This document shows, one piece after another, positions 53,651 to 62,829 of a stretch of 64,000 nucleotides of DNA. The notes under the pieces are model-generated. The model was not told the DNA's origin. It saw only the letters and a list, made by a program, of their open reading frames with translations, and ran no database searches. How positions within the stretch are numbered: position 1 is the stretch's first letter; the number at the start of each line of letters is the position of its first letter. The DNA is from Roseobacter weihaiensis (GTDB lineage: Bacteria > Pseudomonadota > Alphaproteobacteria > Rhodobacterales > Rhodobacteraceae), in contig NZ_JACNMO010000010.1 of NCBI RefSeq assembly GCF_020622345.1, positions 1 through 64,000 on the forward strand, read 5' to 3'. Position numbers and translations under genes: made by a program.

Positions 53651-53673
53651 TTGTGATGTCCCTTTTTTGGTGT

Positions 53674-54675
53674 CTAGCGACCGGCGAGCATCGCCAGCCG
53701 AATGAAAGCCCGCTCAACCAGCGCCATGCCCGGCGCATGTTGCCCGGCGGAGCGCAGTTGCAGGTCGGTATCGGTCAGCACGGTCAGCGCGGTTTCGAGC
53801 CGTACCGCCCCCCATTTGCGGGATTGCGCCAGCATCCGGTCGCGGTTTGGGCCAAAAATCACCGGCCTGCCGGAAGTATCGCACGCGGCCCGGTGCAGCG
53901 CGCGAAAGTGACGCGTTGCCCCGATACACAGGCCGACCGGGCTGGCCCCCTGCGCCACCAGTTTCTGCATCATCGGCCCGATTTCCTGCGCGCGCGCTTC
54001 GGCGACGACCATCAGCACGTCATCCACATCCGCTTCGGTCGAGGTGGGGGCACAGGCGGCAATATCCGCCATGGAAAGAGGCGCGGGGTCGTTCAGCTTG
54101 TAGAGCGACAGTTTCTCGACCGTCTGGCGGAAATCGCCGGGGTCCAGCGCCTGCGCCAGATCATTAAGCGCGGCCATCACGTCGCCCGACGGCATTGGCA
54201 GGCCCGCATCGCGCAACGCCTGTTCGATCTCTTCACCTGTGGGCGGGTTGTCGTAGATCCCGACAGCAAAGGCATTCTGGTGTGCCTCAAAGGCCTTGCG
54301 CAATTTCGACGTGGGCTTGAGCGCGCCGGCGGTCACGATGATCTGCGCATCCCCCGGCTGCCAGTCTTCCAGCGCCGTCAGGATGGCGGGGGCGGCGTTT
54401 TCGTTTGCCTGCTCCACAAAAACCGCGCGCGCGCCGGGGAAAAACCCGACCGCCTTGACGGCATCCAGCAGCAAGGCGGGGTCCTTGCGCAGATCGTTGC
54501 CGCTCATCCGGCTGAGGCGCATTTCTTCTTCCGCCCCGTCCCCCAGCAGCGCGGCCAACACCTGCTGCCGCTTGAGCGAGACCCGCATGGCGTCCCCGCC
54601 ATAAATCAGCAGGCCTGTCTTGTCGGGATCAGGCTTCGCGAAATAGACCGTGGCGTCCCGCGTCGAGAGCTTCAT
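53674..54675 (-). CDS. holA: DNA polymerase III subunit delta
   Basis: A 333-residue clamp-loader subunit that opens the beta sliding clamp. Its architecture fits HolA: N-terminal RecA-like domain lacking a true Walker motif (GLLIYGGDAMRVSLKRQQVL, AVFVEQAN), the SKLRKAFEAH region, a helical lid (DAGLPMPSGDVMAALNDLAQAL) and the C-terminal collar. The start ATG overlaps the lptE stop as ATGA. In this gene order (leuS-lptE-holA) the three are typical neighbours in alphaproteobacteria. Confidence 0.93.
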   Translation of the reverse strand: MKLSTRDATVYFAKPDPDKTGLLIYGGDAMRVSLKRQQVLAALLGDGAEEEMRLSRMSGNDLRKDPALLLDAVKAVGFFPGARAVFVEQANENAAPAILTALEDWQPGDAQIIVTAGALKPTSKLRKAFEAHQNAFAVGIYDNPPTGEEIEQALRDAGLPMPSGDVMAALNDLAQALDPGDFRQTVEKLSLYKLNDPAPLSMADIAACAPTSTEADVDDVLMVVAEARAQEIGPMMQKLVAQGASPVGLCIGATRHFRALHRAACDTSGRPVIFGPNRDRMLAQSRKWGAVRLETALTVLTDTDLQLRSAGQHAPGMALVERAFIRLAMLAGR

Positions 54676-55151
54676 GTCAGATCGGTGCTGAGCAACCGCA
54701 CCACGATCTGATCGGCCAAAAGCGTCATCAGCCGCTCGCGGGCATCGCGTCTGGCGGCAAGGGTTGCGACCGTGGTTCCGGTTGCAGAGGCACCGGTGAA
54801 GTTGTCGACCTTGCCCGAGGTCACCACCCTGCCGGTGGCTTGTTCGACCAGCGTGTAATCTGCCTCGCCGATGATGTTGAACCGGTTGATATTGCTTTCA
54901 CTGTCGACGGCGAGGGTCTCAGAGAAGGTCCGGATGTCAAGAGAAAGGCGGTATTTCGGGACGCTGGCGCGACCGACCCTTTCCTCTATTCTGCGGTTGA
55001 CCATATAGACGTTGGCATTGTTCTGCTCGACGACCTCGACACTGTTCTGCAGCGCGCTGCCCGAGCCGCCGGGGGCGTAAACAGGCGTAAAACCACAGGC
55101 AGCAAGGGCCAGCGGCAGAGCGAGAAGAGCGCGGCGGTTATACAACGACAT
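54672..55151 (-). CDS. lptE: LPS-assembly lipoprotein LptE
   Basis: A 159-residue lipoprotein plugging the LptD outer-membrane LPS translocon. The N-terminus has a signal and lipobox ([18 protein letters not shown], acylated Cys at about residue 19), and the mature part reads [15 protein letters not shown] and [18 protein letters not shown], an alpha/beta fold. The name rests on lineage synteny and lipobox; sequence similarity to gammaproteobacterial LptE is low. It overlaps the leuS end by 14 bases and holA by four. Confidence 0.88.
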   Translation of the reverse strand: MSLYNRRALLALPLALAACGFTPVYAPGGSGSALQNSVEVVEQNNANVYMVNRRIEERVGRASVPKYRLSLDIRTFSETLAVDSESNINRFNIIGEADYTLVEQATGRVVTSGKVDNFTGASATGTTVATLAARRDARERLMTLLADQIVVRLLSTDLT

Positions 55152-57684
55152 TCACAATCCGTCCCGGAACCACGATGATTTTTTTCGGTGTCGCCCCGTC
55201 AAGGGTCCGGATTACAGCTTGATCTGCGAGGGCGGCTTTTTCAACCTCTTCCTTGGGCATATCCACCGGAACGCTGATTTCTGCCCGGCGTTTGCCGTTG
55301 ACCTGAATGGGCAGGGTCACGGTGTCGGAGACCAGCATCCTGTCATCCGCTCTGGGCCAGGGGGCGGTGGTGACAAGGCCCTCGCCGCCCTGGTGGGCCC
55401 AGATGTCTTCGGCCAGATGCGGGGTCATCGGGGACATCAGCTGCGCCAGCGTCATGATCGCCTCGCGCTGGGCCGCGTGGCTCGCCCTGGATTTCTGCAG
55501 GGTCGCGGTGAAGGCGTACAGCTTTGCGATGGCTGCATTGAACCCAAAGGATTCGATCCCCATCGTCACGTCATGGATGCAGACGTGCATGGCGCGCAGC
55601 AAATCCTCGTCACCGGTTCCTGCGGCGTCCTTGTCCATCGCAGCGATGCGGTCGCAGAGGGTCCAGACCCGGGAAAGATGTTTGAACGCGGCCTCCGCCC
55701 CCGAAGCGGTCCATTCCACGTCCCGTTCCGGCGGGCTGTCGCTGAGCACGAACCAGCGGGCCGTGTCCGCGCCAAAGCTGGAAATGATGTTGAGCGGGTC
55801 AACTACGTTCTTCTTGGACTTGGACATTTTGGCCGAGGGGATGACCTCGACCGGCGTGCCATCGGCAAGCTTGCCGTCCATGACCTCTTCGGGCAGGTGA
55901 TAGACCGGGCGGCCGTTGGCATCACGGGTCTGGTAGATCTCATGGGTGACCATGCCCTGGGTGAAAAGCGCATCAAACGGTTCGACCGCGGAGGCAGGCA
56001 GGTGGCCGGTGATCTGCATCGCGCGGGCAAAGAAGCGCGAATAGAGCAGATGCAGGATCGCATGTTCGACCCCGCCGATGTATTGATCCACGTTCATCCA
56101 GTATTGCGCGTCCTCCATGACCGTCGGGGTGTCCGCCTTGGGGGCCGTGAACCGCGCGAAATACCAGGAGCTGTCCACGAAAGTGTCCATCGTGTCCGTC
56201 TCGCGCCGGGCAGGCGTGCCGCAAGAGGGGCAGGGCGTGTCGCGCCAGCTGGGGTGCCGGTCGAGCGGGTTGCCGGGGGTGTCAAAGCTGACGTCATAGG
56301 GCAGCTCGACGGGCAGGTTCTCTTTCTTTTCAGGGACCACACCGCAGGCGTCGCAATGCACCACCGGGATCGGGCAGCCCCAATAGCGCTGGCGGCTCAG
56401 GCCCCAGTCGCGCAGGCGGTATTTGGTGACACCTTGCCCCACGCCATTGGCCTCGCAGAAGTCGATGGCAGCATCAATGCCTTCCAGCCCGGTCTGATGG
56501 GGCTCACCGGCAAACCCGCGGTTGTAGAACACTTTTTCTGTCTTGGCAGGCACATAGGCGGCCTCCAGCACGTCAGAGGCGTCTTCGGAGGGCAGATAGG
56601 TCGCGATGATTGGCAGATCGTATTTGGTCGCAAATTCGAAATCACGTTCGTCATGGGCCGGGCAGCCAAAGATCGCGCCGGTACCGTAGTCCATCAGGAT
56701 GAAGTTGGCGATGTAGACGGGCAGTTCATGCGCGGTGTCAAAAGGGTGCCGCACGCGGATGCCGGTGTCGAACCCGAGCTTTTCGGCGGTTTCAATCGCC
56801 TCTTCCGTGGTGCCGCCCTTGCGGCATTCCGCACAGAAGGCCGCAACCTCCGCGTTGTCGCGTTCCAGTACTTTGGCGAGCGGATGGTCTGGCGAGATAC
56901 CGACAAAGGAGGCACCCATCAGGGTGTCGGGCCGCGTGGTGTAGACCTCGATCCGGTGATGGCCGTCGGGCGCGTCGATGGTAGAGAAAGCAAATTGCAG
57001 CCCGCGCGATTTGCCGATCCAGTTTTCCTGCATCAGACGCACCTTGGCGGGCCAGTTTTCCAGCGTGTCGAGCGCGCTCAGCAGCTCTTCTGAATAGTCG
57101 GAAATCTTGAAAAACCACTGCGTCAGCTCGCGCCGTTCCACCAGCGCGCCGGAGCGCCAGCCGCGCCCCTGTTCGACCTGTTCGTTGGCCAGCACTGTCA
57201 TGTCCACCGGGTCCCAGTTGACGACCGCGTTCTTGCGATAGACGAGGCCTGCTTCCAGCATGTCGAGAAACAGCGCCTGTTGCTGTCCGTAGTAGTCAAC
57301 ATCGCAGGTGGCAAAGAGACGCGACCAGTCGAGGCTAAAGCCCAATGGCTTCATCTGCGCGATCATGTCGTCGATGTTCTGATAGGTCCAGTCCTTGGGG
57401 TGGATGCCCCGTTCCATCGCCGCGTTTTCGGCAGCCAGCCCAAAGGCATCAAACCCGAAAGGGTGCAGAACGCTATGACCGGTCGCCAGTTTGTAGCGCG
57501 CGATCACATCGCCCATGGTGTAGTTGCGCACATGCCCCATGTGGATGCGCCCGGACGGATAGGGGAACATCTCAAGGACGTAATACTTGGGCTTGTCCGC
57601 GGACCGTGCGGCCTTGAAGACTTCGTTCTTGGACCAGACGTCCTGCCAGCGGGCTTCGATTTCTGCTGGAGTGTAACGCGACAT
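55138..57684 (-). CDS. leuS: Leucyl-tRNA synthetase
   Basis: An 848-residue class-I aminoacyl-tRNA synthetase. The signature HMGH occurs at residues 48-51 ([15 protein letters not shown]), and the second, KMSKSKKN, at about 619-626. An editing domain with threonine-rich [14 protein letters not shown], a zinc-knuckle-like [19 protein letters not shown] region and the C-terminal tRNA-binding part are present. The ATG at 57684 ([14 protein letters not shown]) fits the family; an extension of 16 codons does not. It heads the leuS-lptE-holA unit. Confidence 0.98.
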   Translation of the reverse strand: MSRYTPAEIEARWQDVWSKNEVFKAARSADKPKYYVLEMFPYPSGRIHMGHVRNYTMGDVIARYKLATGHSVLHPFGFDAFGLAAENAAMERGIHPKDWTYQNIDDMIAQMKPLGFSLDWSRLFATCDVDYYGQQQALFLDMLEAGLVYRKNAVVNWDPVDMTVLANEQVEQGRGWRSGALVERRELTQWFFKISDYSEELLSALDTLENWPAKVRLMQENWIGKSRGLQFAFSTIDAPDGHHRIEVYTTRPDTLMGASFVGISPDHPLAKVLERDNAEVAAFCAECRKGGTTEEAIETAEKLGFDTGIRVRHPFDTAHELPVYIANFILMDYGTGAIFGCPAHDERDFEFATKYDLPIIATYLPSEDASDVLEAAYVPAKTEKVFYNRGFAGEPHQTGLEGIDAAIDFCEANGVGQGVTKYRLRDWGLSRQRYWGCPIPVVHCDACGVVPEKKENLPVELPYDVSFDTPGNPLDRHPSWRDTPCPSCGTPARRETDTMDTFVDSSWYFARFTAPKADTPTVMEDAQYWMNVDQYIGGVEHAILHLLYSRFFARAMQITGHLPASAVEPFDALFTQGMVTHEIYQTRDANGRPVYHLPEEVMDGKLADGTPVEVIPSAKMSKSKKNVVDPLNIISSFGADTARWFVLSDSPPERDVEWTASGAEAAFKHLSRVWTLCDRIAAMDKDAAGTGDEDLLRAMHVCIHDVTMGIESFGFNAAIAKLYAFTATLQKSRASHAAQREAIMTLAQLMSPMTPHLAEDIWAHQGGEGLVTTAPWPRADDRMLVSDTVTLPIQVNGKRRAEISVPVDMPKEEVEKAALADQAVIRTLDGATPKKIIVVPGRIVNVVV

Positions 57685-57807
57685 TATTTGCGTCCTTTGT
57701 GACGTGAGAGCGCCGGGAGCCGCCTTTTGCACGGTGCCCGGCGCTGCAGATCATGTGGGTGCGCTGGAAAAGGCGGGTTTGTCAGAAAAGGCCTCCGTCA
57801 GCGCCGG

Positions 57808-58311
57808 TTAAAGGGCATCATCTGCAATGCGCAACTGGCGCGCACGGCTTAGAATAGCGTTCTCGACCGCGCGCACGGCGGGCGCGCTTGCGGGGCCGTT
57901 GCGGGTCTGTAACGAGACGTTGAGCGACCGTGCATCCAGTGCGGGATCATCGATCAGGATCGTCGCACGGTAGGCGCGACCGCTGCCCGGGGGGGTCCCG
58001 TAATCCGTTATGATGACACCGGTGAACGGATCGACGGATTGAACCGGAAGGAAGTTCAACACTTCCAGCGAAGCCGCCCAGAGATACTTGTTTACAGAAA
58101 CCGTTTGCTCCTGATCTCCGACGCGAAACGCGTCCCAGATCGTGGTGCCGCCCGCGGTGGTTCCGCCACCGCCGATACGGTCCCCCCGGTCCGCGTCGAT
58201 TGCGCTGCCCGCAGGCTGGCTCACCGCCGACGGCTGCACGCCGCCACAGCCAACCAACAGAACAGCCGCTGCGGCCATCGCGATTCCATGTCGAAAAAAA
58301 GCCTGTGCCAT
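57808..58311 (-). CDS. DUF3576 lipoprotein
   Basis: A 167-residue exported lipoprotein of the DUF3576 family. The signal and lipobox are AMAAAAVLLVGCGG (acylated Cys at about residue 22). The mature domain contains TIWDAFRVGDQEQTVSVNKY, WAASLEVLNFLPVQSVDPFTG and YGTPPGSGRAYRATI, as in alphaproteobacterial relatives found next to leuS. The function is unknown. The Shine-Dalgarno AAGGAG lies in the 3' arm of a hairpin (58322-58341), so translation may be conditional. Confidence 0.9.
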   Translation of the reverse strand: MAQAFFRHGIAMAAAAVLLVGCGGVQPSAVSQPAGSAIDADRGDRIGGGGTTAGGTTIWDAFRVGDQEQTVSVNKYLWAASLEVLNFLPVQSVDPFTGVIITDYGTPPGSGRAYRATILIDDPALDARSLNVSLQTRNGPASAPAVRAVENAILSRARQLRIADDAL

Positions 58312-58321
58312 TGTGCCGTTT

Positions 58322-58341
58322 GCTCCTTCAAATCAAGGAGC
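58322..58341 (-). promoter_or_regulatory. Hairpin that hides the Shine-Dalgarno of the DUF3576 gene
   Basis: On the leftward message GCTCCTT (58341-58335) and AAGGAGC (58328-58322) form a seven-pair perfect stem with the six-base loop GATTTG. AAGGAG (58328-58323) is the only good Shine-Dalgarno, 11 bases before the ATG at 58311. The stem would block ribosome binding at low temperature or in the absence of a ligand or chaperone. Confidence 0.55.
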
Positions 58342-58443
58342 AAGGTAATCTATCTGTCTTGGCAGGGACAAGAGCCATATCCGGCTTCTTTACAGGGCGA
58401 ACGAACTTATTTTTATGCGCTGGCGATTTGTCGTGCCGCAGGG

Positions 58444-58544
58444 CCTGAAAAAGAGTGTGGCAAAGCTGCACCATTTTCGCCGTGTCTCGCGTGAGGATGC
58501 TCCAAGTTCTTGCAAAAAGGGGTCTGAAAAGGCGACACCATTTT
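58444..58544. repeat. Imperfect direct repeat of about 30 bases upstream of the porin gene
   Basis: The segments 58448-58477 and 58515-58544 agree at 22 of 30 positions by hand alignment, both ending CACCATTTT and both starting AAAA, with start points 67 bases apart. They lie between the DUF3576 and porin starts (58312-58598), which otherwise hold no gene. Confidence 0.5.
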
Positions 58545-58598
58545 TAGGTTCATGAGGGATTCTCCTCTTGGGCAAAGAATGAAACCGAGGATAAGTTC

Positions 58599-59582
58599 AT
58601 GAAAAAACTTCTTATCGCTACAACGGCACTGGTTGGCACAGCCGGCGTCGTTGCAGCTGACGTAACCTTCAGCGGTTATGGCCGTTTTGGTATTCTTTAT
58701 GAAGAAGACCGCGCAAACGATACAGGTGATCTGGAAGAAACACGCCTGGAAAGCCGTTACCGTCTGAACATCGACTCGTCGACAGAAACTGACGGCGGCG
58801 TTCGCTTTGCCGCACGTATCCGCGTTCAAGCTGACGACAACGAAGATGGCACAGCCGACCAAGGTGTGTTCTCCGGCGCACGTTTCCAAGTGTCCGCAGG
58901 CGGCTTCCGCGTTCGCGTTGGTAACGTATCCGGTGTTCACGATGCTGCAGAAGTTATCAACTTCTTCGGCTTTGAGCCCGGCCTGATCGGTCAAATCGGT
59001 CACTACGGTACATTTGCCGGCGGCGACGCGCCAATCGACGCGTTCGACAGCACAGGTGCCGGTGCCAACGGTATCAACGTCAAGTACGAAGCGGGTGACT
59101 TTGCTGTGATGGCAAGCTACTCCGAAGACTACGACGAGAATGACCAGTCCACCACAACGGACGATTTTGAAGCCTTCGAAATCGGTGCATCCTACGACTT
59201 CTCCGGTTGGACGTTCGGCGTAGCCTACGGTACGGCTGACTTCGGAGATGCAAACGCAGATCCAACTCTGAACGGTGTTGACGTCGACTTCTGGACAGCA
59301 ACTGCAACCGGTTCCATCGGTGCTGCAGACGTTGTCTTCTTCGTCGGTGACACGGACGCCGACAACGATGACGTTGCATACGGTATCTCCGGCTCCTTCC
59401 CAGTTGGCGCATCCACAGACATCCTGGCATCCTACGCCGGTGGTGGTGCTGACGGTCTGGACGACGAATACGGTGTCGGTTTCGCCCACTCCCTGGGTGG
59501 CGGTGTCAAGCTGCACGGCATGGTCGGTCGTAACACAGCCGAAAACACCGTTGCTGACCTTGGTGTGCGTTTCGACTTCTAA
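58599..59582 (+). CDS. Major outer-membrane porin
   Basis: A 327-residue porin. Signal peptide MKKLLIATTALVGTAGVVAA (cut before DVTF) and a C-terminal Phe (GVRFDF) for insertion by BamA. The mature part is acidic, with alternating hydrophobic strands typical of a 16-strand trimeric porin of the Rhodobacter type (GYGRFGILYEED, ESRYRLNIDSS, GGVRFAARIRVQ). Thr is often ACA and Gly/Arg often GGT/CGT, unlike neighbouring genes, which suggests high expression. A terminator follows. Confidence 0.95.
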   Translation: MKKLLIATTALVGTAGVVAADVTFSGYGRFGILYEEDRANDTGDLEETRLESRYRLNIDSSTETDGGVRFAARIRVQADDNEDGTADQGVFSGARFQVSAGGFRVRVGNVSGVHDAAEVINFFGFEPGLIGQIGHYGTFAGGDAPIDAFDSTGAGANGINVKYEAGDFAVMASYSEDYDENDQSTTTDDFEAFEIGASYDFSGWTFGVAYGTADFGDANADPTLNGVDVDFWTATATGSIGAADVVFFVGDTDADNDDVAYGISGSFPVGASTDILASYAGGGADGLDDEYGVGFAHSLGGGVKLHGMVGRNTAENTVADLGVRFDF

Positions 59583-59605
59583 GTCGACCGGCATACTTTG
59601 AATTT

Positions 59606-59633
59606 GGGGCGGGCCTTTGGGTCCGCCCCTTTT
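59606..59633 (+). terminator. Intrinsic terminator after the porin gene
   Basis: GGGGCGGG (59606-59613) pairs with TCCGCCCC (59622-59629), seven pairs plus a G-U, eight-base loop, then four T. It starts 24 bases after the porin stop, as expected for a strongly expressed single gene. Confidence 0.88.
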
Positions 59634-59684
59634 CATTTCGACGGTGGCATGATGTTGTCCGCCATCTAAAACCTTGGGGGAAAA

Positions 59685-60338
59685 ATGGGTCTTGAGGATG
59701 TTTCGGACCGGATTTCACAAGCGGCGCAAAAAGCAGGGCGTGATCCGGGGTCGGTGAAGCTGATCGCTGTTTCAAAGGTGCAACCGGGCGCACGGGTAGA
59801 TGCTGTCCTTGCGGCAGGCCACCGATGCTTTGGCGAAAACCGCGTGCAGGAGGCCGCAGGAAAGTGGCCTGCCTTTCGCGAGACCTATGCAGATATCGAC
59901 CTGCACCTGATCGGGCCGCTGCAGACCAACAAGGCCCGCCAGGCATTCGAGCTTTTCCAATCGATCCATACGCTGGACCGTCCCAAGCTGGCAAAGACAT
60001 TTGCACGACTGGCGCAGGAAACCGGCAGCTGTCCTGAACTTTTTGTTCAGGTCAACACCGGTGAGGAGCCACAAAAGGCAGGTGTTCTGCCAGAGGCGGC
60101 GGATGCCTTCATCGAGGAATGCCGGGTGCTCGATCTCCCTGTGGGGGGCGTCATGTGCATCCCGCCCATCGACGAGGAGGCATCCCTGCATTTCGCGCTT
60201 CTGGCCAAGATAGCTGAGCGCAACGGCCTCTCGGGTCTCAGCATGGGAATGAGCGGCGATTTTGAGAAAGCGATTTCCTTTGGTGCGACCCATGTCCGTG
60301 TCGGCTCCGCTATCTTTGGGGAGCGTGTGCCGGGCTGA
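59685..60338 (+). CDS. yggS: YggS-family pyridoxal-phosphate homeostasis protein
   Basis: A 217-residue PLP-binding protein (PLPHP). The Schiff-base lysine is in KLIAVSKVQPGARV; GENRVQEAAGKWP, LHLIGPLQTNKARQAFELFQ and the PLP phosphate-binding LSMGMSGDFEKAISFGATHVRVGSAIFG are all standard. It buffers free PLP and affects amino-acid and vitamin B6 balance. The ATG follows GGGGAAAA. It is isolated from the porin by a terminator. Confidence 0.96.
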   Translation: MGLEDVSDRISQAAQKAGRDPGSVKLIAVSKVQPGARVDAVLAAGHRCFGENRVQEAAGKWPAFRETYADIDLHLIGPLQTNKARQAFELFQSIHTLDRPKLAKTFARLAQETGSCPELFVQVNTGEEPQKAGVLPEAADAFIEECRVLDLPVGGVMCIPPIDEEASLHFALLAKIAERNGLSGLSMGMSGDFEKAISFGATHVRVGSAIFGERVPG

Positions 60339-60358
60339 TCCGAAAGTGCCTGACCGCT

Positions 60359-60853
60359 CTAGGGGACGATGAGGCGTGTCTGGAAGGTGATCCGCGGTGC
60401 AATATCACGCAGGTTTTCCCGCGCCAGCGCGATACAGCCCTCGGTGGGATAGCCAGGCCGTCTGTATTGATGGATAAAGATCGCAGATCCCCGCCCCTTC
60501 ACGGCATAGGGCCAGTTCCAGTCGGTCAGCAGCACCAGATCATATAGGGGATCGCTGCGCCGCAGTTTTTCGTGACTGTGCGGGTAGGGCGCGCGCACCA
60601 TCATGTTGTAGTCTGCGTCGCTCTCATCATCGGACCACAGATCACGGGGACCAATGGGCAGCGCCCAGGGGGCGGGCCGCGCAAGGCGGTCCGGGCGGTA
60701 GAGCATGCCAACGATGCGGTGCGTGCCGCGCGGGGTTGCCCCGTCCCCTTCGCGCTTGCGGGAAGTGACGCCGGTCTTGCCAATGGTACAGGGGTATATC
60801 CGCCCCTGAAAGCGCAGACCCCGTGGCGTCAGGACAAGATCGTCGCGTTTCAT
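60359..60853 (-). CDS. L,D-transpeptidase (YkuD) family protein
   Basis: A 164-residue YkuD-fold protein. The catalytic motif is AIFIHQYRRPGYPTEGCIAL: His, Gly, then Cys in GCIAL, as in L,D-transpeptidases that make 3-3 peptidoglycan links or attach lipoproteins. The second conserved stretch is REGDGATPRGTHRIVGML. There is no signal peptide, which is odd for a periplasmic enzyme; this short cytosolic-looking group is common in Rhodobacteraceae. The start overlaps ribA's stop by four bases. Confidence 0.9.
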   Translation of the reverse strand: MKRDDLVLTPRGLRFQGRIYPCTIGKTGVTSRKREGDGATPRGTHRIVGMLYRPDRLARPAPWALPIGPRDLWSDDESDADYNMMVRAPYPHSHEKLRRSDPLYDLVLLTDWNWPYAVKGRGSAIFIHQYRRPGYPTEGCIALARENLRDIAPRITFQTRLIVP

Positions 60854-61938
60854 TTCAGATGACCCGACTTGGCGATTTTGGTGGCGAGATAGTCTTTGTT
60901 GTGGCGATTTTCCCCGACATGCAGCGGCACCCGTTCCGTCACCTCGATCCCGCTGGCGGTCATCATCTCGACTTTGCGCGGGTTGTTGGTGAGCAGGCGC
61001 GCCTTGGCAAACCCCATGGCGCGCAGGATGTCCGCCCCAAGCCGGAAGTCACGTTCGTCATCTTCAAAGCCCAGCCGGTGGTTGGCCTCGACCGTGTCGA
61101 AACCCTGATCCTGCAGCGCATAGGCGCGCATCTTGTTGGCCAATCCAATGCCGCGCCCCTCCTGGTTCATGTAAAGCAGGACGCCATGTGTCTCCGCCCC
61201 CATCTGCGCCAAAGCCGCGCGGAGCTGCGGACCGCAGTCGCACTTCAGCGACCCCATGAGATCCCCGGTAAAACAGGCGGAATGCAGTCGTGTCAGCACC
61301 GGTTGCGCCCGATCCGGCCGGCCGATTTCAATGGCGTAGTGTTCCTCTCCGCCATCTTCAGGGCGAAAGATGTGCAAACGGCCCGCCTCCGACACCTCCA
61401 TCGGGAGCCGCGCACTGACCACCGGATGCAGCGGGCTGCGGTCCACCAGCAAGGGGCGTGCCATGGCCTCGTCAAGGTACACCAGCTGATGCCGGGCGGC
61501 AAACGTCTGCGCATCGGTGATCGGCGCACAGAGAACCGCAGGCAGCAGCCGCGCGGATTTGGTGAGTGCAACGCCCAGACGGTAGGTTGCCACATCGCCG
61601 CCCCGTGCACACCGAAGCGGTCCGCGCATCGGATACCTGAGGTCATCTGCCGGGTCGGCAATGCTGCGGACCCAGTCCAATGCGACCTCTGCCGGAAGCG
61701 CAACCCGTGCCATGTCGCCATCATAGGCGCGCGCCTTGAGTGTCTGCGCCCGCCGTGCGGTGATGACCAGCGCTGTCTCCTGAGACAGGGCGCGCAGGTC
61801 TTGAAGCCGCGCCTCATCCAGGGTTTCGGCGGCGGCCATCACGATAGGTGCGGGACCATCCACAACCACGGGAACTCCCATGCGCAGGTCTGCACGGGCC
61901 CGGGCCAATAGCTCTTTGAGATCGGGTGCGAAGCTCAT
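60850..61938 (-). CDS. ribA: GTP cyclohydrolase II with degenerate N-terminal DHBP-synthase-like part
   Basis: A 362-residue protein. Residues about 165-362 are GTP cyclohydrolase II: zinc ligands in HSACFTGDLMGSLKCDCG, GVLLYMNQEGRGIGLANK and the C-terminal LTNNPRKVEMM. The enzyme starts riboflavin synthesis from GTP. The N-terminal part (RMGVPVVVDGPAPIVMAAAE) aligns in layout with RibB but lacks the acidic active-site loop (D-D-x-x-R-E-x-E-G-D), so 3,4-DHBP must be made elsewhere. It overlaps the YkuD gene as ATGA. Confidence 0.93.
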   Translation of the reverse strand: MSFAPDLKELLARARADLRMGVPVVVDGPAPIVMAAAETLDEARLQDLRALSQETALVITARRAQTLKARAYDGDMARVALPAEVALDWVRSIADPADDLRYPMRGPLRCARGGDVATYRLGVALTKSARLLPAVLCAPITDAQTFAARHQLVYLDEAMARPLLVDRSPLHPVVSARLPMEVSEAGRLHIFRPEDGGEEHYAIEIGRPDRAQPVLTRLHSACFTGDLMGSLKCDCGPQLRAALAQMGAETHGVLLYMNQEGRGIGLANKMRAYALQDQGFDTVEANHRLGFEDDERDFRLGADILRAMGFAKARLLTNNPRKVEMMTASGIEVTERVPLHVGENRHNKDYLATKIAKSGHLK

Positions 61939-62100
61939 GATGTTACAATGCCTGACGATTCCTGCCCTGATCTATGGCATTTGTAGCGGAATTGAAACAT
62001 TTGCCCTGCTTTGCAACACGAGGCTGTGAGCCGTCCTGTCCCAAGCTTGAGACACCGCGATGAAATACACATGTTTGCCTCTACACAACGGAGTGATCTG

Positions 62101-62787
62101 ATGGCCCAATTGAAAAAAATCCTTTTGGTAGACGATGATGATGACCTGCGCGATGCATTGAGCGAGCAGCTTATCATGACGGAAGATTTTGATGTCTTTG
62201 AGGCTGCAAACGGTGCTGATGCAATGGTCCGGGCCAAAGAGGCGCTTTACGATCTCGTCATTCTGGACGTCGGTCTGCCCGACACCGACGGGCGGGAGCT
62301 GTGCCGTCTGATGCGCAAGCAGGGAGTGAAAAGCCCGATCCTGATGCTCACCGGGCATGACAGCGATGCCGATACGATCCTTGGTCTGGATGCAGGGGCT
62401 AATGATTATGTCAGCAAACCCTTCAAGTTTCCGGTTTTGCTGGCGCGCATCCGGGCGCAGTTACGCCAGCACGAGCAATCCGAGGACGCGGTCTTCCAGC
62501 TTGGCCCCTATACGTTCAAGCCCGCGATGAAGACCCTTCTGACCGAAGACGATAAAAAGATCCGGCTGACAGAGAAGGAGACCAATATCCTAAAGTTTCT
62601 CTATCGCTCAACCGAGGGGGTTGTGCCACGGGATGTCCTGCTGCACGAGGTGTGGGGCTATAACGCCGGGGTCACCACCCATACGCTCGAAACGCATATT
62701 TACCGTCTGCGTCAGAAAATTGAACCAGATCCGTCCAATGCCCGCCTTCTTGTGACCGAATCCGGCGGTTATCGGCTGATCGCATAG
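62101..62787 (+). CDS. OmpR/PhoB-family response regulator
   Basis: A 228-residue two-domain regulator. The receiver (about 1-120) has the acidic pocket ILLVDDDDDLRD, phospho-acceptor Asp in LVILDVGLPDTDG, Thr in LMLTGHD and Lys in DYVSKPFKFP. The winged-helix effector (about 130-228) ends TLETHIYRLRQKIEPD and ESGGYRLIA. No histidine kinase is adjacent, so it is an orphan by position. GGAGTG precedes the ATG at 62101; the sequence upstream is open but not conserved. Confidence 0.92.
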   Translation: MAQLKKILLVDDDDDLRDALSEQLIMTEDFDVFEAANGADAMVRAKEALYDLVILDVGLPDTDGRELCRLMRKQGVKSPILMLTGHDSDADTILGLDAGANDYVSKPFKFPVLLARIRAQLRQHEQSEDAVFQLGPYTFKPAMKTLLTEDDKKIRLTEKETNILKFLYRSTEGVVPRDVLLHEVWGYNAGVTTHTLETHIYRLRQKIEPDPSNARLLVTESGGYRLIA

Positions 62788-62829
62788 TGGTTTTTCGGAT
62801 TTTTGACTTGAATCAATAATCTGTTAACT

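Noticed and set aside
55219-57093. 624-codon open frame on the plus strand opposite leuS
   Set aside because: It is a GC-rich antisense shadow of leuS, with no domain and no ribosome site.
58413-59636. 407-codon open frame opposite the porin, rich in Cys and Val
   Set aside because: The composition comes from reading the porin's acidic and Thr codons backwards; no domain or start signal.
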